A stretch of 39,468 bases of DNA from Minisyncoccota bacterium (GTDB lineage: Bacteria > Patescibacteriota > Minisyncoccia > Phycocordibacterales > Zambryskibacteraceae): contig JAGVCW010000029.1 in assembly GCA_020059045.1 (NCBI GenBank), positions 1 through 39,468 of the forward strand, in the 5' to 3' direction. Within the stretch, counting starts at the first letter, position 1, and every line of letters starts with the position of its first letter. The notes under the pieces were generated by a model. That model did no database searches. It was not told the origin of the DNA and saw only the letters and a list, made by a program, of their open reading frames with translations. A program made the translations under genes and the position numbers. Below are positions 24,750 to 33,384 of the stretch, piece by piece.

Positions 24750-25283
24750 ATGAATGAGAACTCAAGTGTTACAAAAAAAGTTGTTTATCTAGTAAAGGCG
24801 TTGGTTCAGTTGTTTGTCGCGGGGGTATTGATGATTTGTGTCTACATCAGCTTTGTTGAGCCAAGAGTCACAGTATTTTTTGTTGTTCCTATGCTTGTAT
24901 TTGGTTATCTAGGTGTTCTTAATTTGATAAAAGTTTTCTCATCTCAAAAAACAAATAATAGTGCTGTTGTGGAGCAAGCGTCTTTTAAATCTGTTTCAAC
25001 TTTTGACAGAATCACTCAAAATCAATCTTCACTGATTGTTTATATATCTATATTTGTACTTCTGTTTTCTGCTTTTGGCCCACAGTTTTCCATTAAGCTT
25101 TTACGCTCACTAGCAGAGTCACTCGGAGGAACAGGAATCGTTCCAGGGACTATTATATTTCTGTCTTTATCAAAACCTTTTTTTGAAATTGCTTTTCTGT
25201 TTGTAATTTTAAGAGGTGCTCGTACAAGAGGAGTTAAGGTATTCATCTCTGTGCTTGTTGTCATATTATTCACTATTTTGTAA
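24750..25283 (+). CDS. Hypothetical membrane protein 3 of 3
   Basis: 177-aa membrane protein with five or so hydrophobic segments (VKALVQLFVAGVLMICVYIS, VTVFFVVPMLVFGYLGVLNL, SLIVYISIFVLLFSAFG, TIIFLSLSKPFFEIAFLF, VFISVLVVILFTIL). It begins 12 nt after its neighbour. The three genes look like one small operon joined to rpiB and rpe. Function unknown. Confidence 0.7.
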   Translation: MNENSSVTKKVVYLVKALVQLFVAGVLMICVYISFVEPRVTVFFVVPMLVFGYLGVLNLIKVFSSQKTNNSAVVEQASFKSVSTFDRITQNQSSLIVYISIFVLLFSAFGPQFSIKLLRSLAESLGGTGIVPGTIIFLSLSKPFFEIAFLFVILRGARTRGVKVFISVLVVILFTIL

Positions 25284-25307
25284 AGTTGATTGGTAATTTT
25301 TAAAAAC

Positions 25308-26024
25308 ATGACAGAAATAATCCCCGCAATAATACCTAAAAGCTTTTTCGATCTTAAGGACAAGCTAGGACTTGTTGCAGGTCTCGTGTCTACTGCTCAA
25401 GTTGATATTCTTGATGGAAAACTCACTCCTACAACCTCCTGGCCATATTTGAAAGCAAATGATCCTGATTTTCTGCGAATTGCAAAGGAGGAAGAAGGAT
25501 TCCCGTATTGGGAGGAGCTAGACTTTGAATGCGACTTAATGATATTAAACACTGAGGAGACCGTCCCGTTATGGATTTCTGCGGGGGCAAAAAGAATCGT
25601 TGTTCACTATGAATCTTTCAATTCAGCTCATGAGGTTTTAGATTTCGTAAGGAATTTCACAGAGAAATTTGGTAGAGGTGACAGTTTCTTTATTACTGAA
25701 TTGGGAGTGGCAATAAATATTTTGACCCCAAACGATTTCTTGAAGCCACTTATTCCATACATAGACTTTGTCCAATTCATGGGGATAGCAGAAATTGGTA
25801 TTCAAGGTGCTCCCTTTGATGGAAGAGTGCTAGATAAAATTCGTGCACTACGCAATACAGCCCACAATTTACCTATTAGTGTGGATGGTGGGGTTAATCT
25901 TGATTCGGCTCCTAAGCTTATTGGGGCTGGGGCAAGTCGCCTCGTCTCTGGATCGGCTATATTTAATAGTGACAACATTGCTGATACAATTGATGAGTTA
26001 GAGAGCATAGAGCCTAAAGTATAG
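25308..26024 (+). CDS. Ribulose-phosphate 3-epimerase-like protein
   Basis: 238-aa TIM-barrel protein of the Rpe family, which interconverts ribulose 5-phosphate and xylulose 5-phosphate. Catalytic Asp residues are kept in QVDILDG (Asp33) and ISVDGGV, and the phosphate-binding end reads GASRLVSGSAIF. Two metal-ligand histidines of canonical Rpe are changed: the His of HxD is Gln31, and the His of DVHLMV is Asp76 (ECDLMI). The usual MSVNPGFGGQ loop is FMGIAEIGIQGAPF. ATG 25308 is preferred over TTG 25290. The position beside rpiB and transketolase supports an epimerase, but a changed reaction or metal is possible. Confidence 0.8.
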   Translation: MTEIIPAIIPKSFFDLKDKLGLVAGLVSTAQVDILDGKLTPTTSWPYLKANDPDFLRIAKEEEGFPYWEELDFECDLMILNTEETVPLWISAGAKRIVVHYESFNSAHEVLDFVRNFTEKFGRGDSFFITELGVAINILTPNDFLKPLIPYIDFVQFMGIAEIGIQGAPFDGRVLDKIRALRNTAHNLPISVDGGVNLDSAPKLIGAGASRLVSGSAIFNSDNIADTIDELESIEPKV

Positions 26025-26072
26025 ATTGGGGCTCAACTCAGTACTTAGAACTTTCACACTTAGAACTTTTGT

Positions 26073-26945
26073 ATGGAAACACTTACCGATGAAAGAATAA
26101 AAGAGTTGGAATTAAAGGCAAACGAAATTCGACAGTCCATTATAGAGATGCTCTTAGAGGCTAAGAGTGGTCATACCGCAGGCCCTCTTGGTATGGCTGA
26201 TATTTTCACATATCTTTATTTCCATGGTCTGAAGCACAATCCCAAAAATCCTGAGTGGGAAGAACGCGACCGCTTAGTGCTTTCTAATGGCCATATTTGC
26301 CCAGTACTTTATGCCACTATGGCTCATGCAGGCTATTTCCCAATTGAGGAGCTTAAAACACTGCGTAAGTTCGGCTCGCGTCTCCAAGGTCATCCACACA
26401 GAGACTTCTTGCCAATGCTTGAGACAAGTTCTGGTCCTCTCGGCTCAGGACTCTCTCAAACGGTTGGAATGGCACTTGCAGACAGGATAGACAGTGGCCG
26501 ATCATCTGATCGAACTATCTACTGCCTAATGAGTGATGGGGAACACGATTCTGGAAATATCTGGGAAGGGGCGATGCTTGCAGGCAAGGAAAAACTTCAA
26601 AACCTTATTGCAATTGTTGACCGGAATAATATTCAGATTGACGGTTTTACTGAAGATATAATGCCCTTAGAACCTCTTGCAGATAAATGGCGCGCATGGA
26701 ACTGGCATGTACAGGAAATTAACGGACATGACATGCAGGAGATCAACAATGCGATTGGTGAGGCAAAAGCCGTGTTTGAAAAGCCATCAGTAATCATTGC
26801 ACACACTATTCCAGGAAAGGGAGTGAAGGAGTTTGAAAGAAAATTCGAATGGCATGGTAAGCCACCAAATGCCGAGGAAGCCGCAGTGGCATTAAATGAG
26901 CTGCGTAGCCTCGGAGGACAGATAAGTGGGTATCATAATGATTAA
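26073..26945 (+). CDS. tktA: Transketolase, N-terminal subunit
   Basis: 290-aa half of a split transketolase, binding thiamine diphosphate and moving two-carbon units between sugar phosphates. The thiamine-diphosphate motif is SDGEHDSGNIWEGAMLAGKE through DRNNIQIDG (about residues 149-185); GHTAGPLGMADI and LSNGHICPVLYATMA carry the conserved histidines. The partner is the C-terminal half at 27202-28197, separated by one small gene. Split transketolases are known in archaea and many bacteria. Confidence 0.95.
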   Translation: METLTDERIKELELKANEIRQSIIEMLLEAKSGHTAGPLGMADIFTYLYFHGLKHNPKNPEWEERDRLVLSNGHICPVLYATMAHAGYFPIEELKTLRKFGSRLQGHPHRDFLPMLETSSGPLGSGLSQTVGMALADRIDSGRSSDRTIYCLMSDGEHDSGNIWEGAMLAGKEKLQNLIAIVDRNNIQIDGFTEDIMPLEPLADKWRAWNWHVQEINGHDMQEINNAIGEAKAVFEKPSVIIAHTIPGKGVKEFERKFEWHGKPPNAEEAAVALNELRSLGGQISGYHND

Positions 26946-26954
26946 TCTTTAGAC

Positions 26955-27197
26955 ATGCAAAATCAAAAAAATAAAAATCTTTCGTGGCTCCTAGTGGTGC
27001 TTTTCGGGTTATCGGCTACTCTCATAGAACTTTATTTTCTACATACATATTCTCTATCTGACTTAATTTTTTTAAATGATTGGCTCAATGATCATCCACC
27101 ATATTTAAGATATCAAGATTTTGTCCCAGTTCTTTTAGCATTTAACACCTCCATTATATTTGGAATCTTTGCTTTTGTTTCCGCAAGAAAAAAATAA
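26955..27197 (+). CDS. Small two-helix membrane protein between the transketolase halves
   Basis: 80-aa protein with two hydrophobic helices (LSWLLVVLFGLSATLIELYF near residue 10 and PVLLAFNTSIIFGIFAFVSA near the end). It begins 9 nt after the tktA stop and ends 4 nt before the tktB ATG, so it is part of the operon. No family recognised. Confidence 0.65.
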   Translation: MQNQKNKNLSWLLVVLFGLSATLIELYFLHTYSLSDLIFLNDWLNDHPPYLRYQDFVPVLLAFNTSIIFGIFAFVSARKK

Positions 27198-27201
27198 ATT
27201 T

Positions 27202-28197
27202 ATGATTGACCCAAATTTAAATTCTAATGTTTTTGATGAAAATGTTGAACAGCAACCTATTCGTAAAGGGTTTGGTGAAGGGCTTTTGATTGCTGGTGAA
27301 GCAGACTCGCGTATTGTAGGACTTTGTGCAGATCTCACAGAGTCTACACAGATGCATCTTTTCAAGAACAAGTTTCCTGAAAGATATGTTCAGATTGGAG
27401 TAGCTGAGCAAAATCTTGCAACAGTTGCAAGTGGAATGGCGGCAATGGGTAAGATTCCATTCATCACATCTTATGCCATGTTTTCTCCTGGCAGGAACTG
27501 GGAACAAATTCGTACAACCATTGCTTATAACAATAGACCTGTAAAGATTGCTGGAAGTCATGCTGGCATATCTGTAGGACCGGATGGTGGGACACACCAG
27601 GCAGTAGAGGACATGGCGATTATGCGAGTAATCCCGCGCATGGTAGTGATTTCACCTTGTGACTCAATTGAAGCCCGTAAGGCTACAATTGCTGCGGCTA
27701 AAACTGATGCACCTGTTTATATTCGTCTTGCTCGTGAAAAGACACCTCTCATAACGACAGAAGAAACCCCATTTGAAATAGGTAAGGCACAAGTATTTTG
27801 GAGTCCTGCAAATGGCGTGGAACCGCAGGCAGGAATCGTTGTAACCGGTACACTTGTAATCAAAGCACTTATTGCTGCAAAGGCTCTGCAAGAGGAGGGA
27901 ATTGAGGTAAAAGTAATAAACCTTGCAACTATTAAGCCTCTTGATGAGGAAACAATAATAAATTTAGCAAAGGAGTGTGGAGCGATTGTAACTGTTGAGG
28001 AACACCAGGTTCATGGTGGAATGGGGGGAGCTCTCGCCGAGTGTCTAGCAAGTAATTATCCTGTGCCTCAGGAATTCATAGGAGTAAATGATGAATTCGG
28101 ACAATCAGGCACTATGGAAGAACTTTGGAAGCACTATAAGATGGATACTTCGGATATTATCAATGCAGTTAGAAATGTAATGAAGAGGAAAAAATGA
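27202..28197 (+). CDS. tktB: Transketolase, C-terminal subunit
   Basis: 331-aa half carrying the pyrimidine-binding and C-terminal domains. QIGVAEQNLATVASGMA contains the catalytic Glu that activates thiamine diphosphate. FITSYAMFSPGRNWEQIRTT, GSHAGISVGPDGGTHQAVED and EEHQVHGGMGGALAE match the family. ATG 27202 is chosen; a longer frame opening at TTG 27160 overlaps the preceding small gene. Its stop overlaps the next start (ATGA at 28194). Confidence 0.96.
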   Translation: MIDPNLNSNVFDENVEQQPIRKGFGEGLLIAGEADSRIVGLCADLTESTQMHLFKNKFPERYVQIGVAEQNLATVASGMAAMGKIPFITSYAMFSPGRNWEQIRTTIAYNNRPVKIAGSHAGISVGPDGGTHQAVEDMAIMRVIPRMVVISPCDSIEARKATIAAAKTDAPVYIRLAREKTPLITTEETPFEIGKAQVFWSPANGVEPQAGIVVTGTLVIKALIAAKALQEEGIEVKVINLATIKPLDEETIINLAKECGAIVTVEEHQVHGGMGGALAECLASNYPVPQEFIGVNDEFGQSGTMEELWKHYKMDTSDIINAVRNVMKRKK

Positions 28198-28520
28198 AAC
28201 AAGAATCATTTGACGAAAAGAGCACACTGCACGTAAATCCTTACGAAACAGGGGATGTTATGATGCAGTTAGAGATGGAGCTAGACAGAATTGAGGAAAA
28301 TTTAAAAGAATTACAAATGGGACTCTACGATTTAAGACAAGGCATTATAAGCGTACAGTCTCTTGTTCTTAAAGAAGCATGGGAAACAAGTATGCTAGAT
28401 ACAATAGATAAACTTGAAGAAAGGAAGGAAGAAATTTATCAAAACATGACTACTTTAAGATTGGCCATAAAAAATACTTGTTTGCCGGAGATGGTAAGGA
28501 AATCCCGGAGGCATAAGTAG
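28194..28520 (+). CDS. Hypothetical coiled-coil protein
   Basis: 108-aa highly charged alpha-helical protein; heptad-like runs are visible in MMQLEMELDRIEENLKELQM and TIDKLEERKEEIYQNMTTLR. The ATG overlaps the tktB stop (ATGA), indicating translational coupling. Cys only in NTCLPEM. No family recognised. Confidence 0.7.
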   Translation: MKQESFDEKSTLHVNPYETGDVMMQLEMELDRIEENLKELQMGLYDLRQGIISVQSLVLKEAWETSMLDTIDKLEERKEEIYQNMTTLRLAIKNTCLPEMVRKSRRHK

Positions 28521-28535
28521 TTAACATATAAATCA

Positions 28536-28847
28536 ATGCAGCCAGATGACCAATTCAAAAATGTGAATCCTGATATTAGAGATTTCTCAGAGCAAGTCGA
28601 AAGACTTTTGAAAACTCGGGAGCTTAACAAATTTCGTATAAGTTTTCTCGAAAAGATGGTTATACTTTTTATATCGGCACTTGGTCTTATTGCGGCCCTT
28701 GCATGGGATGAGGCGTTTAAAGAGCTGTTCAAACGTATATTTGTGGACCTCACTATAATGCAAGAGAAGTTCCTCTATGCAATTCTAATCACAGTCATTG
28801 CAGTTCTTGCCTCCGTAATACTCGGCAAACTCGTACTAAAAAAGTAA
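28536..28847 (+). CDS. DUF5654-like membrane protein
   Basis: 103-aa protein with a charged N-terminus and two transmembrane helices: FLEKMVILFISALGLIAALA followed by the conserved-looking WDEAFKELFKRIF, and FLYAILITVIAVLASVILGK. This pattern (helix, Ala-Trp-Asp/Asn-x-Ala, helix) matches what I remember of DUF5654, found in archaea and Patescibacteria. Function unknown. Confidence 0.7.
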   Translation: MQPDDQFKNVNPDIRDFSEQVERLLKTRELNKFRISFLEKMVILFISALGLIAALAWDEAFKELFKRIFVDLTIMQEKFLYAILITVIAVLASVILGKLVLKK

Positions 28848-28938
28848 GACGTTTTCAGGTTATAAATATTCTACTATTCTGCAGAATATAAGAATGTTCT
28901 GAAAAGAAAGATGGATGCAGAAGACAGAAAAGGGGTGC

Positions 28939-29937
28939 TTATGATATGAGAGTTGGTTTGTAGTTTTCTGGGGCTTCGCTTAAATATTTTTGGATTGCGT
29001 TCTGGTCAAGAAGACCTTTTTGGGCGCCAATGTATTGGACAACTGACATGGAGTTTATGGGCCCCCAGCGAAGAGCCTCCTCGAGAGGCTTACCCAGTGC
29101 AAGAGCAGAAGTTACAGTTGAAGCAAATGCGTCTCCAGCCCCAGTCCTTTCGTATGGCGGTTTTGGGTCAGGGTATATGGGCATACTCCAGATATTTTCT
29201 CCGTCAAATGCATAAGCGCCGTTGTGGCCGTCGGTGATTACAACAATCTTTGGTCCCAGATCTCGCATCTTTTTTATAAGACTAGGTATTTCAATATGTT
29301 CGATTATTCCAAGTACTCTTTTGGCTTCTTCTACATTGCAGAAAAAAATTTCTGAATGACGATACATTCCTTTTAGCTTTTCATGGCCCATTTTTATCTC
29401 GAAAACACCTGGTTGGAAAGCAAGCTTAATTGACGGATGTTTGTCTAGGTAGTCCACAATTTCAGCATGGTAGTGTATTGCGCTTGGTGCAATGGATGAG
29501 AAGTAAACCCATTTAGGCTCACCAAAGTCTGGTAGCTTGTAATCATACTCCTCGTGTCTTACCAAAATAGTTCTATCGTCTTCATACCACAATACATAGT
29601 GATAATTCGTTTCTTTGTGACGATGAGCTTTTATGAATTCAAGTGAAATTCCATTACGCTTAAGAGTTGCGAGACATTCGCCTCCGTTCTGATCATCTCC
29701 TAGGTTTGTGACAAACGCAGTTTTAAGTCCTAGGCGGGCAGCTGATGCGGCACCGTTTGCAGCATTGCCAACAGCGCGGACTACCTCAACAAACTCATAT
29801 GGAACCTTGTCTGCAAAATTCATTGAGATTCTACATTTTTCGTGGTTTATGTCGCAATTTACACTTGCATCTTTAATGCGAATGAAAGCATCAGTAACCA
29901 CGTCCCCAATGGCCACAAGGTCGTATTGTTTAGACAT
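28939..29937 (-). CDS. PfkB-family carbohydrate kinase
   Basis: 332-aa ribokinase-fold sugar or nucleoside kinase. The N-terminal GNAANGAASAARLGLKTAFV and VTNLGDDQNGG correspond to the first PfkB signature, and the C-terminal GAGDAFASTVTSALALGKPL is the second, with the catalytic Asp in GAGD. The substrate (ribose, fructose 6-phosphate, adenosine or other) cannot be told from sequence. It is divergent from the aldolase gene; by context a phosphofructokinase-like role is attractive but unproven. A start at ATG 29937 is preceded by an A/T-rich stretch. Confidence 0.9.
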   Translation of the reverse strand: MSKQYDLVAIGDVVTDAFIRIKDASVNCDINHEKCRISMNFADKVPYEFVEVVRAVGNAANGAASAARLGLKTAFVTNLGDDQNGGECLATLKRNGISLEFIKAHRHKETNYHYVLWYEDDRTILVRHEEYDYKLPDFGEPKWVYFSSIAPSAIHYHAEIVDYLDKHPSIKLAFQPGVFEIKMGHEKLKGMYRHSEIFFCNVEEAKRVLGIIEHIEIPSLIKKMRDLGPKIVVITDGHNGAYAFDGENIWSMPIYPDPKPPYERTGAGDAFASTVTSALALGKPLEEALRWGPINSMSVVQYIGAQKGLLDQNAIQKYLSEAPENYKPTLIS

Positions 29938-30019
29938 ATTTTAATTATAAAGCAAAAAGCAAAAATCAAAAGGTAAAATTACAACTAAAAAGTTTAAATT
30001 CTTGTATTTTTCGGTATGT

Positions 30020-30025
30020 TATAAT
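30020..30025 (+). promoter_or_regulatory. -10 box of the aldolase gene
   Basis: TATAAT followed by exactly 7 nt and the GTG start at 30033, so transcription would begin on or beside the start codon (leaderless). Confidence 0.65.
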
Positions 30026-30032
30026 ATTTGAA

Positions 30033-30899
30033 GTGAAAACATTACATGAATACGTCATAGAGGCTGAAGCTAAAAAGGTAGCTATCGGACATTTCAATAT
30101 TTCGAATATGGAAGGTGCGTGGGCAGTATCTAGAGCAGCAAAAAACTTAAATGTTCCGGTAATTATAGGGGTATCAGAAGGCGAAAGAGATTTCTTAGGA
30201 GTTGCACAAACTAGAGCGATAGTCTCAAGTATTCAAAAAGAGCTTGATCACCCAATATTTCTAAATGCGGATCACACATATTCTCTTGATAGGGTGAAAG
30301 AGGCTGTAGACGCAGGATTTGACTCTGTCATCATTGACGGAGCTAAACTTAATGCTGAGGAAAACTTGAAAATAACTAAGGAGGCAGTTCAATATGCTAA
30401 ATCCAAAAATATAAATATTTTAGTCGAAGGTGAACTAGGTTATATTGGCCAATCATCGAAGATTCTCGATGCAATACCTGAAGGAGTTTTCACGGATGTA
30501 GATTCGCTTACGTCTGCACAAAATGCAGCAGAATTCGTGAAAGAAACTGGAATTGATATGCTTGCACCAGCTGTTGGGAATATACACGGAATGCTTAAGG
30601 GTGGAGTTGATCCCAATTTAAATATTAAAAGGATAGCTGAAATCAGGGCTGCAACGGGGATACCACTTGTACTACATGGTGGTTCAGGAAACTCGGCAGA
30701 AGATTTTGTCCAAGCTATTGAGATGGGCATAGCAATTGTGCATATAAATACTGAATTGAGGGTTGCATTCAGAGACGCTCTCAAAAAGGAATTACAAGAT
30801 AATCCGGATGAAGTAGCTCCATACAAGATTATGAAATCCCCACTTCTTGCAATGCAAAAATTGGTAGAGGATAAATTAAAGCTTTTCAATAAATTGTAA
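30033..30899 (+). CDS. fba: Class II fructose-bisphosphate aldolase
   Basis: 288-aa zinc-dependent aldolase splitting fructose 1,6-bisphosphate (or a related ketose bisphosphate such as tagatose). Zinc- and substrate-site motifs: NADHTYS (Asp80-His81), VEGELGYIGQSS, PAVGNIHGMLKGG and VLHGGSGN, then the phosphate-binding HINTELRVAFRDALKK. GTG 30033 is the start, set by the promoter 7 nt upstream. Family members cannot always be told apart as fructose or tagatose type; the glycolytic context favours fructose. Confidence 0.93.
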   Translation: MKTLHEYVIEAEAKKVAIGHFNISNMEGAWAVSRAAKNLNVPVIIGVSEGERDFLGVAQTRAIVSSIQKELDHPIFLNADHTYSLDRVKEAVDAGFDSVIIDGAKLNAEENLKITKEAVQYAKSKNINILVEGELGYIGQSSKILDAIPEGVFTDVDSLTSAQNAAEFVKETGIDMLAPAVGNIHGMLKGGVDPNLNIKRIAEIRAATGIPLVLHGGSGNSAEDFVQAIEMGIAIVHINTELRVAFRDALKKELQDNPDEVAPYKIMKSPLLAMQKLVEDKLKLFNKL

Positions 30900-30925
30900 A
30901 GTGCAAGAAAAATTTTTAAATTCAA

Positions 30926-32569
30926 TTGAAAGAAGATATAGAAAAATTAGAAATTTCGGGTGAAATCCTTGATGACGAGGTGACTTTAAATACTTACAGT
31001 CATGATGCAAGTCTTTTTGAAGTAAAGCCTGCTCTCGTTGTATATCCAAAAAATGCAGAGGATGTGAAAAGGATTGTTAAATATGTATCCGATAACAAAA
31101 AAAGCAATACAACTCTCTCCGTTACTGCAAGATCAGCTGGCTCGTGTATGTCTGGGGGATCACTAAATGAGTCTATAATTCTTGATTTCACCAAGCATAT
31201 TTCTGGTATAGAGAAAATTGAAGGGAATAGTGCGGTAGTCTACCCCGGAACATTCTATAGAGATTTTGAGATTGGAACACTCAAAAAGGATTTAATTTTA
31301 CCTTGTTATACCGCTTCAAAAAATCTCTGTGCACTAGGTGGAATGATAGGGAACAATGCAGCAGGAGAAAAGACTTTGTCCTACGGCAAAATGGAAAATT
31401 ATGTGGAAACTCTCGATGTTGTTTTCTCTGATGGCAATGAGTATGAGGTAAGGCCACTTTCTAAAGAAGAATTGGATAATAAAATTTCTCACCCAAGCGA
31501 AAGTTCCGAGTTTGAAAGTGGAATTTACAAAAAAATTTGGGAATTGATACAAAACAATAAAGAGGAGATAGAAAGAAGTAAACCAAATGTTTCCAAAAAT
31601 TCTGCTGGATACTACATATGGAATGTGTGGGATGGAAAAACGTTTAATCTAAACAAACTTCTAGTGGGCTCACAAGGGACGCTTGGTATTGTTACAAAAG
31701 CAAAATTAAAATTAGTTCCAATTAAAAAGGAATCAAAACTTCTTGTAATATTCCTCAAGGATCTAGAGAAATTGGGTGAAATAGTGAATACTGTGTTACC
31801 GCTTAAACCTGAAAGCATTGAGTCATATGATGATGAGACTTTAAAGTTGGCTATCAGGTTTTTCCCAGAAATGGTTAAAAATATGCATGCTGGATTTCTA
31901 AAGCTTATGTGGGACTTCCTGCCAGAAGCGGGGATGATACTTACTGGGGGTTTTCCGAAACTTATTATTCTTGTTGAGTTTGCAGAAGACCTAGAGAGTA
32001 AAATAGAAGCAAAGATGGATGAACTAGAAAAAGTATTAGAACCCTTTGATCTTAAAACACATAGAGCACAAAGCGGGGATGAATCAGAGAAATACTGGAC
32101 TATACGAAGAGAAAGCTTCAACCTTCTACGCAAGCACATTCATGGTAGAAGAACTGCTCCGTTTGTAGATGATGTGGTGGTGGAACCCAAGTATCTTCCA
32201 GAATTTTTGCCTAAAATGAGAAAGATATTAGATGATTATAAACTTCTTTATACGATTGCAGGCCACGCAGGTAATGGGAACTTCCATGTTATTCCACTTA
32301 TGGACATGAGAGAGAAAGACAATGTGAGAGTTATTACAGAAGTTTCAGAGAAAATCTATAATTTAGTTGGTGAATACAACGGTTCTATAACTGGAGAGCA
32401 CAATGACGGCATAATTCGCACACCATACTTGGGTAAAATGTATTCTCCGCGAATGCTAGAAATTTTCCAGGAAATAAAAAACATTTTTGATACACAAAAT
32501 ATTTTTAATCCTGGTAAGAAGGTGAATGGATCGATCGAATATTTAAAAAACCACTTGGCTCGAGAATAG
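30926..32569 (+). CDS. FAD-binding oxidoreductase (GlcD/D-lactate dehydrogenase family)
   Basis: 547-aa flavoprotein. An FAD_binding_4 (PCMH) domain covers about residues 30-210 (PALVVYPKNAEDVKRIVKYV, then SVTARSAGSCMSGGSLNESI and GGMIGNNAAGEKTLSYGKM). An FAD-oxidase C-terminal domain follows, with TIAGHAGNGNFHVIPLMDM and ITGEHNDGIIRTPYL, the usual active-site histidines. D-lactate or glycolate are the commonest substrates of this family; in a fermentative organism D-lactate is attractive (inference). The start is TTG 30926, needed because the conserved YSHDASLFEVKP begins soon after; it follows aldolase by 26 nt. Confidence 0.9.
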   Translation: MKEDIEKLEISGEILDDEVTLNTYSHDASLFEVKPALVVYPKNAEDVKRIVKYVSDNKKSNTTLSVTARSAGSCMSGGSLNESIILDFTKHISGIEKIEGNSAVVYPGTFYRDFEIGTLKKDLILPCYTASKNLCALGGMIGNNAAGEKTLSYGKMENYVETLDVVFSDGNEYEVRPLSKEELDNKISHPSESSEFESGIYKKIWELIQNNKEEIERSKPNVSKNSAGYYIWNVWDGKTFNLNKLLVGSQGTLGIVTKAKLKLVPIKKESKLLVIFLKDLEKLGEIVNTVLPLKPESIESYDDETLKLAIRFFPEMVKNMHAGFLKLMWDFLPEAGMILTGGFPKLIILVEFAEDLESKIEAKMDELEKVLEPFDLKTHRAQSGDESEKYWTIRRESFNLLRKHIHGRRTAPFVDDVVVEPKYLPEFLPKMRKILDDYKLLYTIAGHAGNGNFHVIPLMDMREKDNVRVITEVSEKIYNLVGEYNGSITGEHNDGIIRTPYLGKMYSPRMLEIFQEIKNIFDTQNIFNPGKKVNGSIEYLKNHLARE

Positions 32570-32592
32570 TAGAAAAATATGGAATGTAAAAG

Positions 32593-32626
32593 TTATCCAA
32601 TCTACGCCACGGCATAGATTGGATAA
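32593..32626. terminator. Hairpin terminator after the FAD oxidoreductase
   Basis: TTATCCAATCTA (32593-32604), 10-nt loop, TAGATTGGATAA (32615-32626), a perfect 12-bp stem followed by TTAAAAT. It lies between two convergent genes. Confidence 0.65.
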
Positions 32627-32640
32627 TTAAAATCGCCCCG

Positions 32641-32940
32641 CTAGAACAAGGGACGATCGCCATCTACATATACGTACCACTTACCTCTCTTCAGAAAGAA
32701 GTTTGATGTGGGTCTTCCATCAACCCATTGCCCCTTTTTGCCAACCCATTGGATCCTTTTACGACTCTTTGCAGTTTCGAATCCAAATGAGCGATGGGTA
32801 AGCTTTTTGTTGCACTCAGAGCACTTCCATGTTCCGTTAACCGCATCACCAGCAAAGATCATTTCAAGAAGTGTATGGCAGTGTTCGCACTTACCAATGG
32901 TGTCAATATTTACGAACTCGGTCGAGGTCGAAATGTACAT
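32641..32940 (-). CDS. Small zinc-ribbon hypothetical protein
   Basis: 99-aa protein with two Cys-x2-Cys pairs, CEHC and CSEC, about 20 residues apart, typical of a zinc ribbon (residues about 18-43). A basic, aromatic C-terminal half follows (RKRIQWVGKKGQWVDGRPTS). GGAG lies 6 nt before ATG 32940. No family recognised; nucleic-acid or protein binding is possible. Confidence 0.7.
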   Translation of the reverse strand: MYISTSTEFVNIDTIGKCEHCHTLLEMIFAGDAVNGTWKCSECNKKLTHRSFGFETAKSRKRIQWVGKKGQWVDGRPTSNFFLKRGKWYVYVDGDRPLF

Positions 32941-33021
32941 GAGCTACTCCATTTGGGTAGTGGGTTAGTACAAAAGGTAATCTAGTTTGTAATCATAGTG
33001 TTTTCTTTACTAATATCAAGC

Positions 33022-33048
33022 AAATAAAAACTCACCGCTTGCGGTGAG
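33022..33048 (-). terminator. Terminator overlapping the end of the 33032-33328 gene
   Basis: On the minus strand CTCACCGC-AA-GCGGTGAG followed by TTTTTATTT. The stop codon TGA is inside the stem. Confidence 0.85.
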
Positions 33049-33328
33049 GGACAGGCTTTGCGAGAAGCCAAGATTTTGTATAATGCACTAGACCGTCTTC
33101 TACTGCATGCCAGATAGCGGATAGCCACTCAAACTGAGTAATTCCTTCGTTGCCTCTTTTCCCCAGATCCTTGTTTACTGCTTTAAGTATTACAATGGAG
33201 TCTGTGGCGCGACTCCTTTTGTTTACAGCTTCCAAAAGCATTTTTGTTACAAATTTGTGTCTTTCCCGCCAACCCCTAGTTTGCATGTGCACTCCTGTGG
33301 AGTTTCTGTATAACAGATTATCACGCAT
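33032..33328 (-). CDS. Hypothetical basic protein
   Basis: 98-aa basic protein of unknown function (for example HMQTRGWRERHKFVTKMLLE and FEWLSAIWHAVEDGLVHYTK), predicted mostly helical. It is supported as real by its intrinsic terminator, whose stem contains its last codons, and by lying divergent from bL25. No family recognised. Confidence 0.65.
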   Translation of the reverse strand: MRDNLLYRNSTGVHMQTRGWRERHKFVTKMLLEAVNKRSRATDSIVILKAVNKDLGKRGNEGITQFEWLSAIWHAVEDGLVHYTKSWLLAKPVPHRKR

Positions 33329-33348
33329 ATCGCGGTTCTTCCAACCAT

Positions 33349-33376
33349 TTGATTCTTTTGGAAACCTCTGTATAAT
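33349..33376 (+). promoter_or_regulatory. bL25 promoter
   Basis: TTGATT (33349-33354), 16-nt spacer, TATAAT (33371-33376). Only 8 nt to ATG 33385, so the mRNA is nearly leaderless. Confidence 0.7.
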
Positions 33377-33384
33377 ATTCCGAC

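Noticed and set aside
31612-32139. 175-codon minus-strand frame within the FAD oxidoreductase
   Set aside because: Antisense shadow of a clear flavoprotein gene; same for 30440-30925 opposite aldolase.
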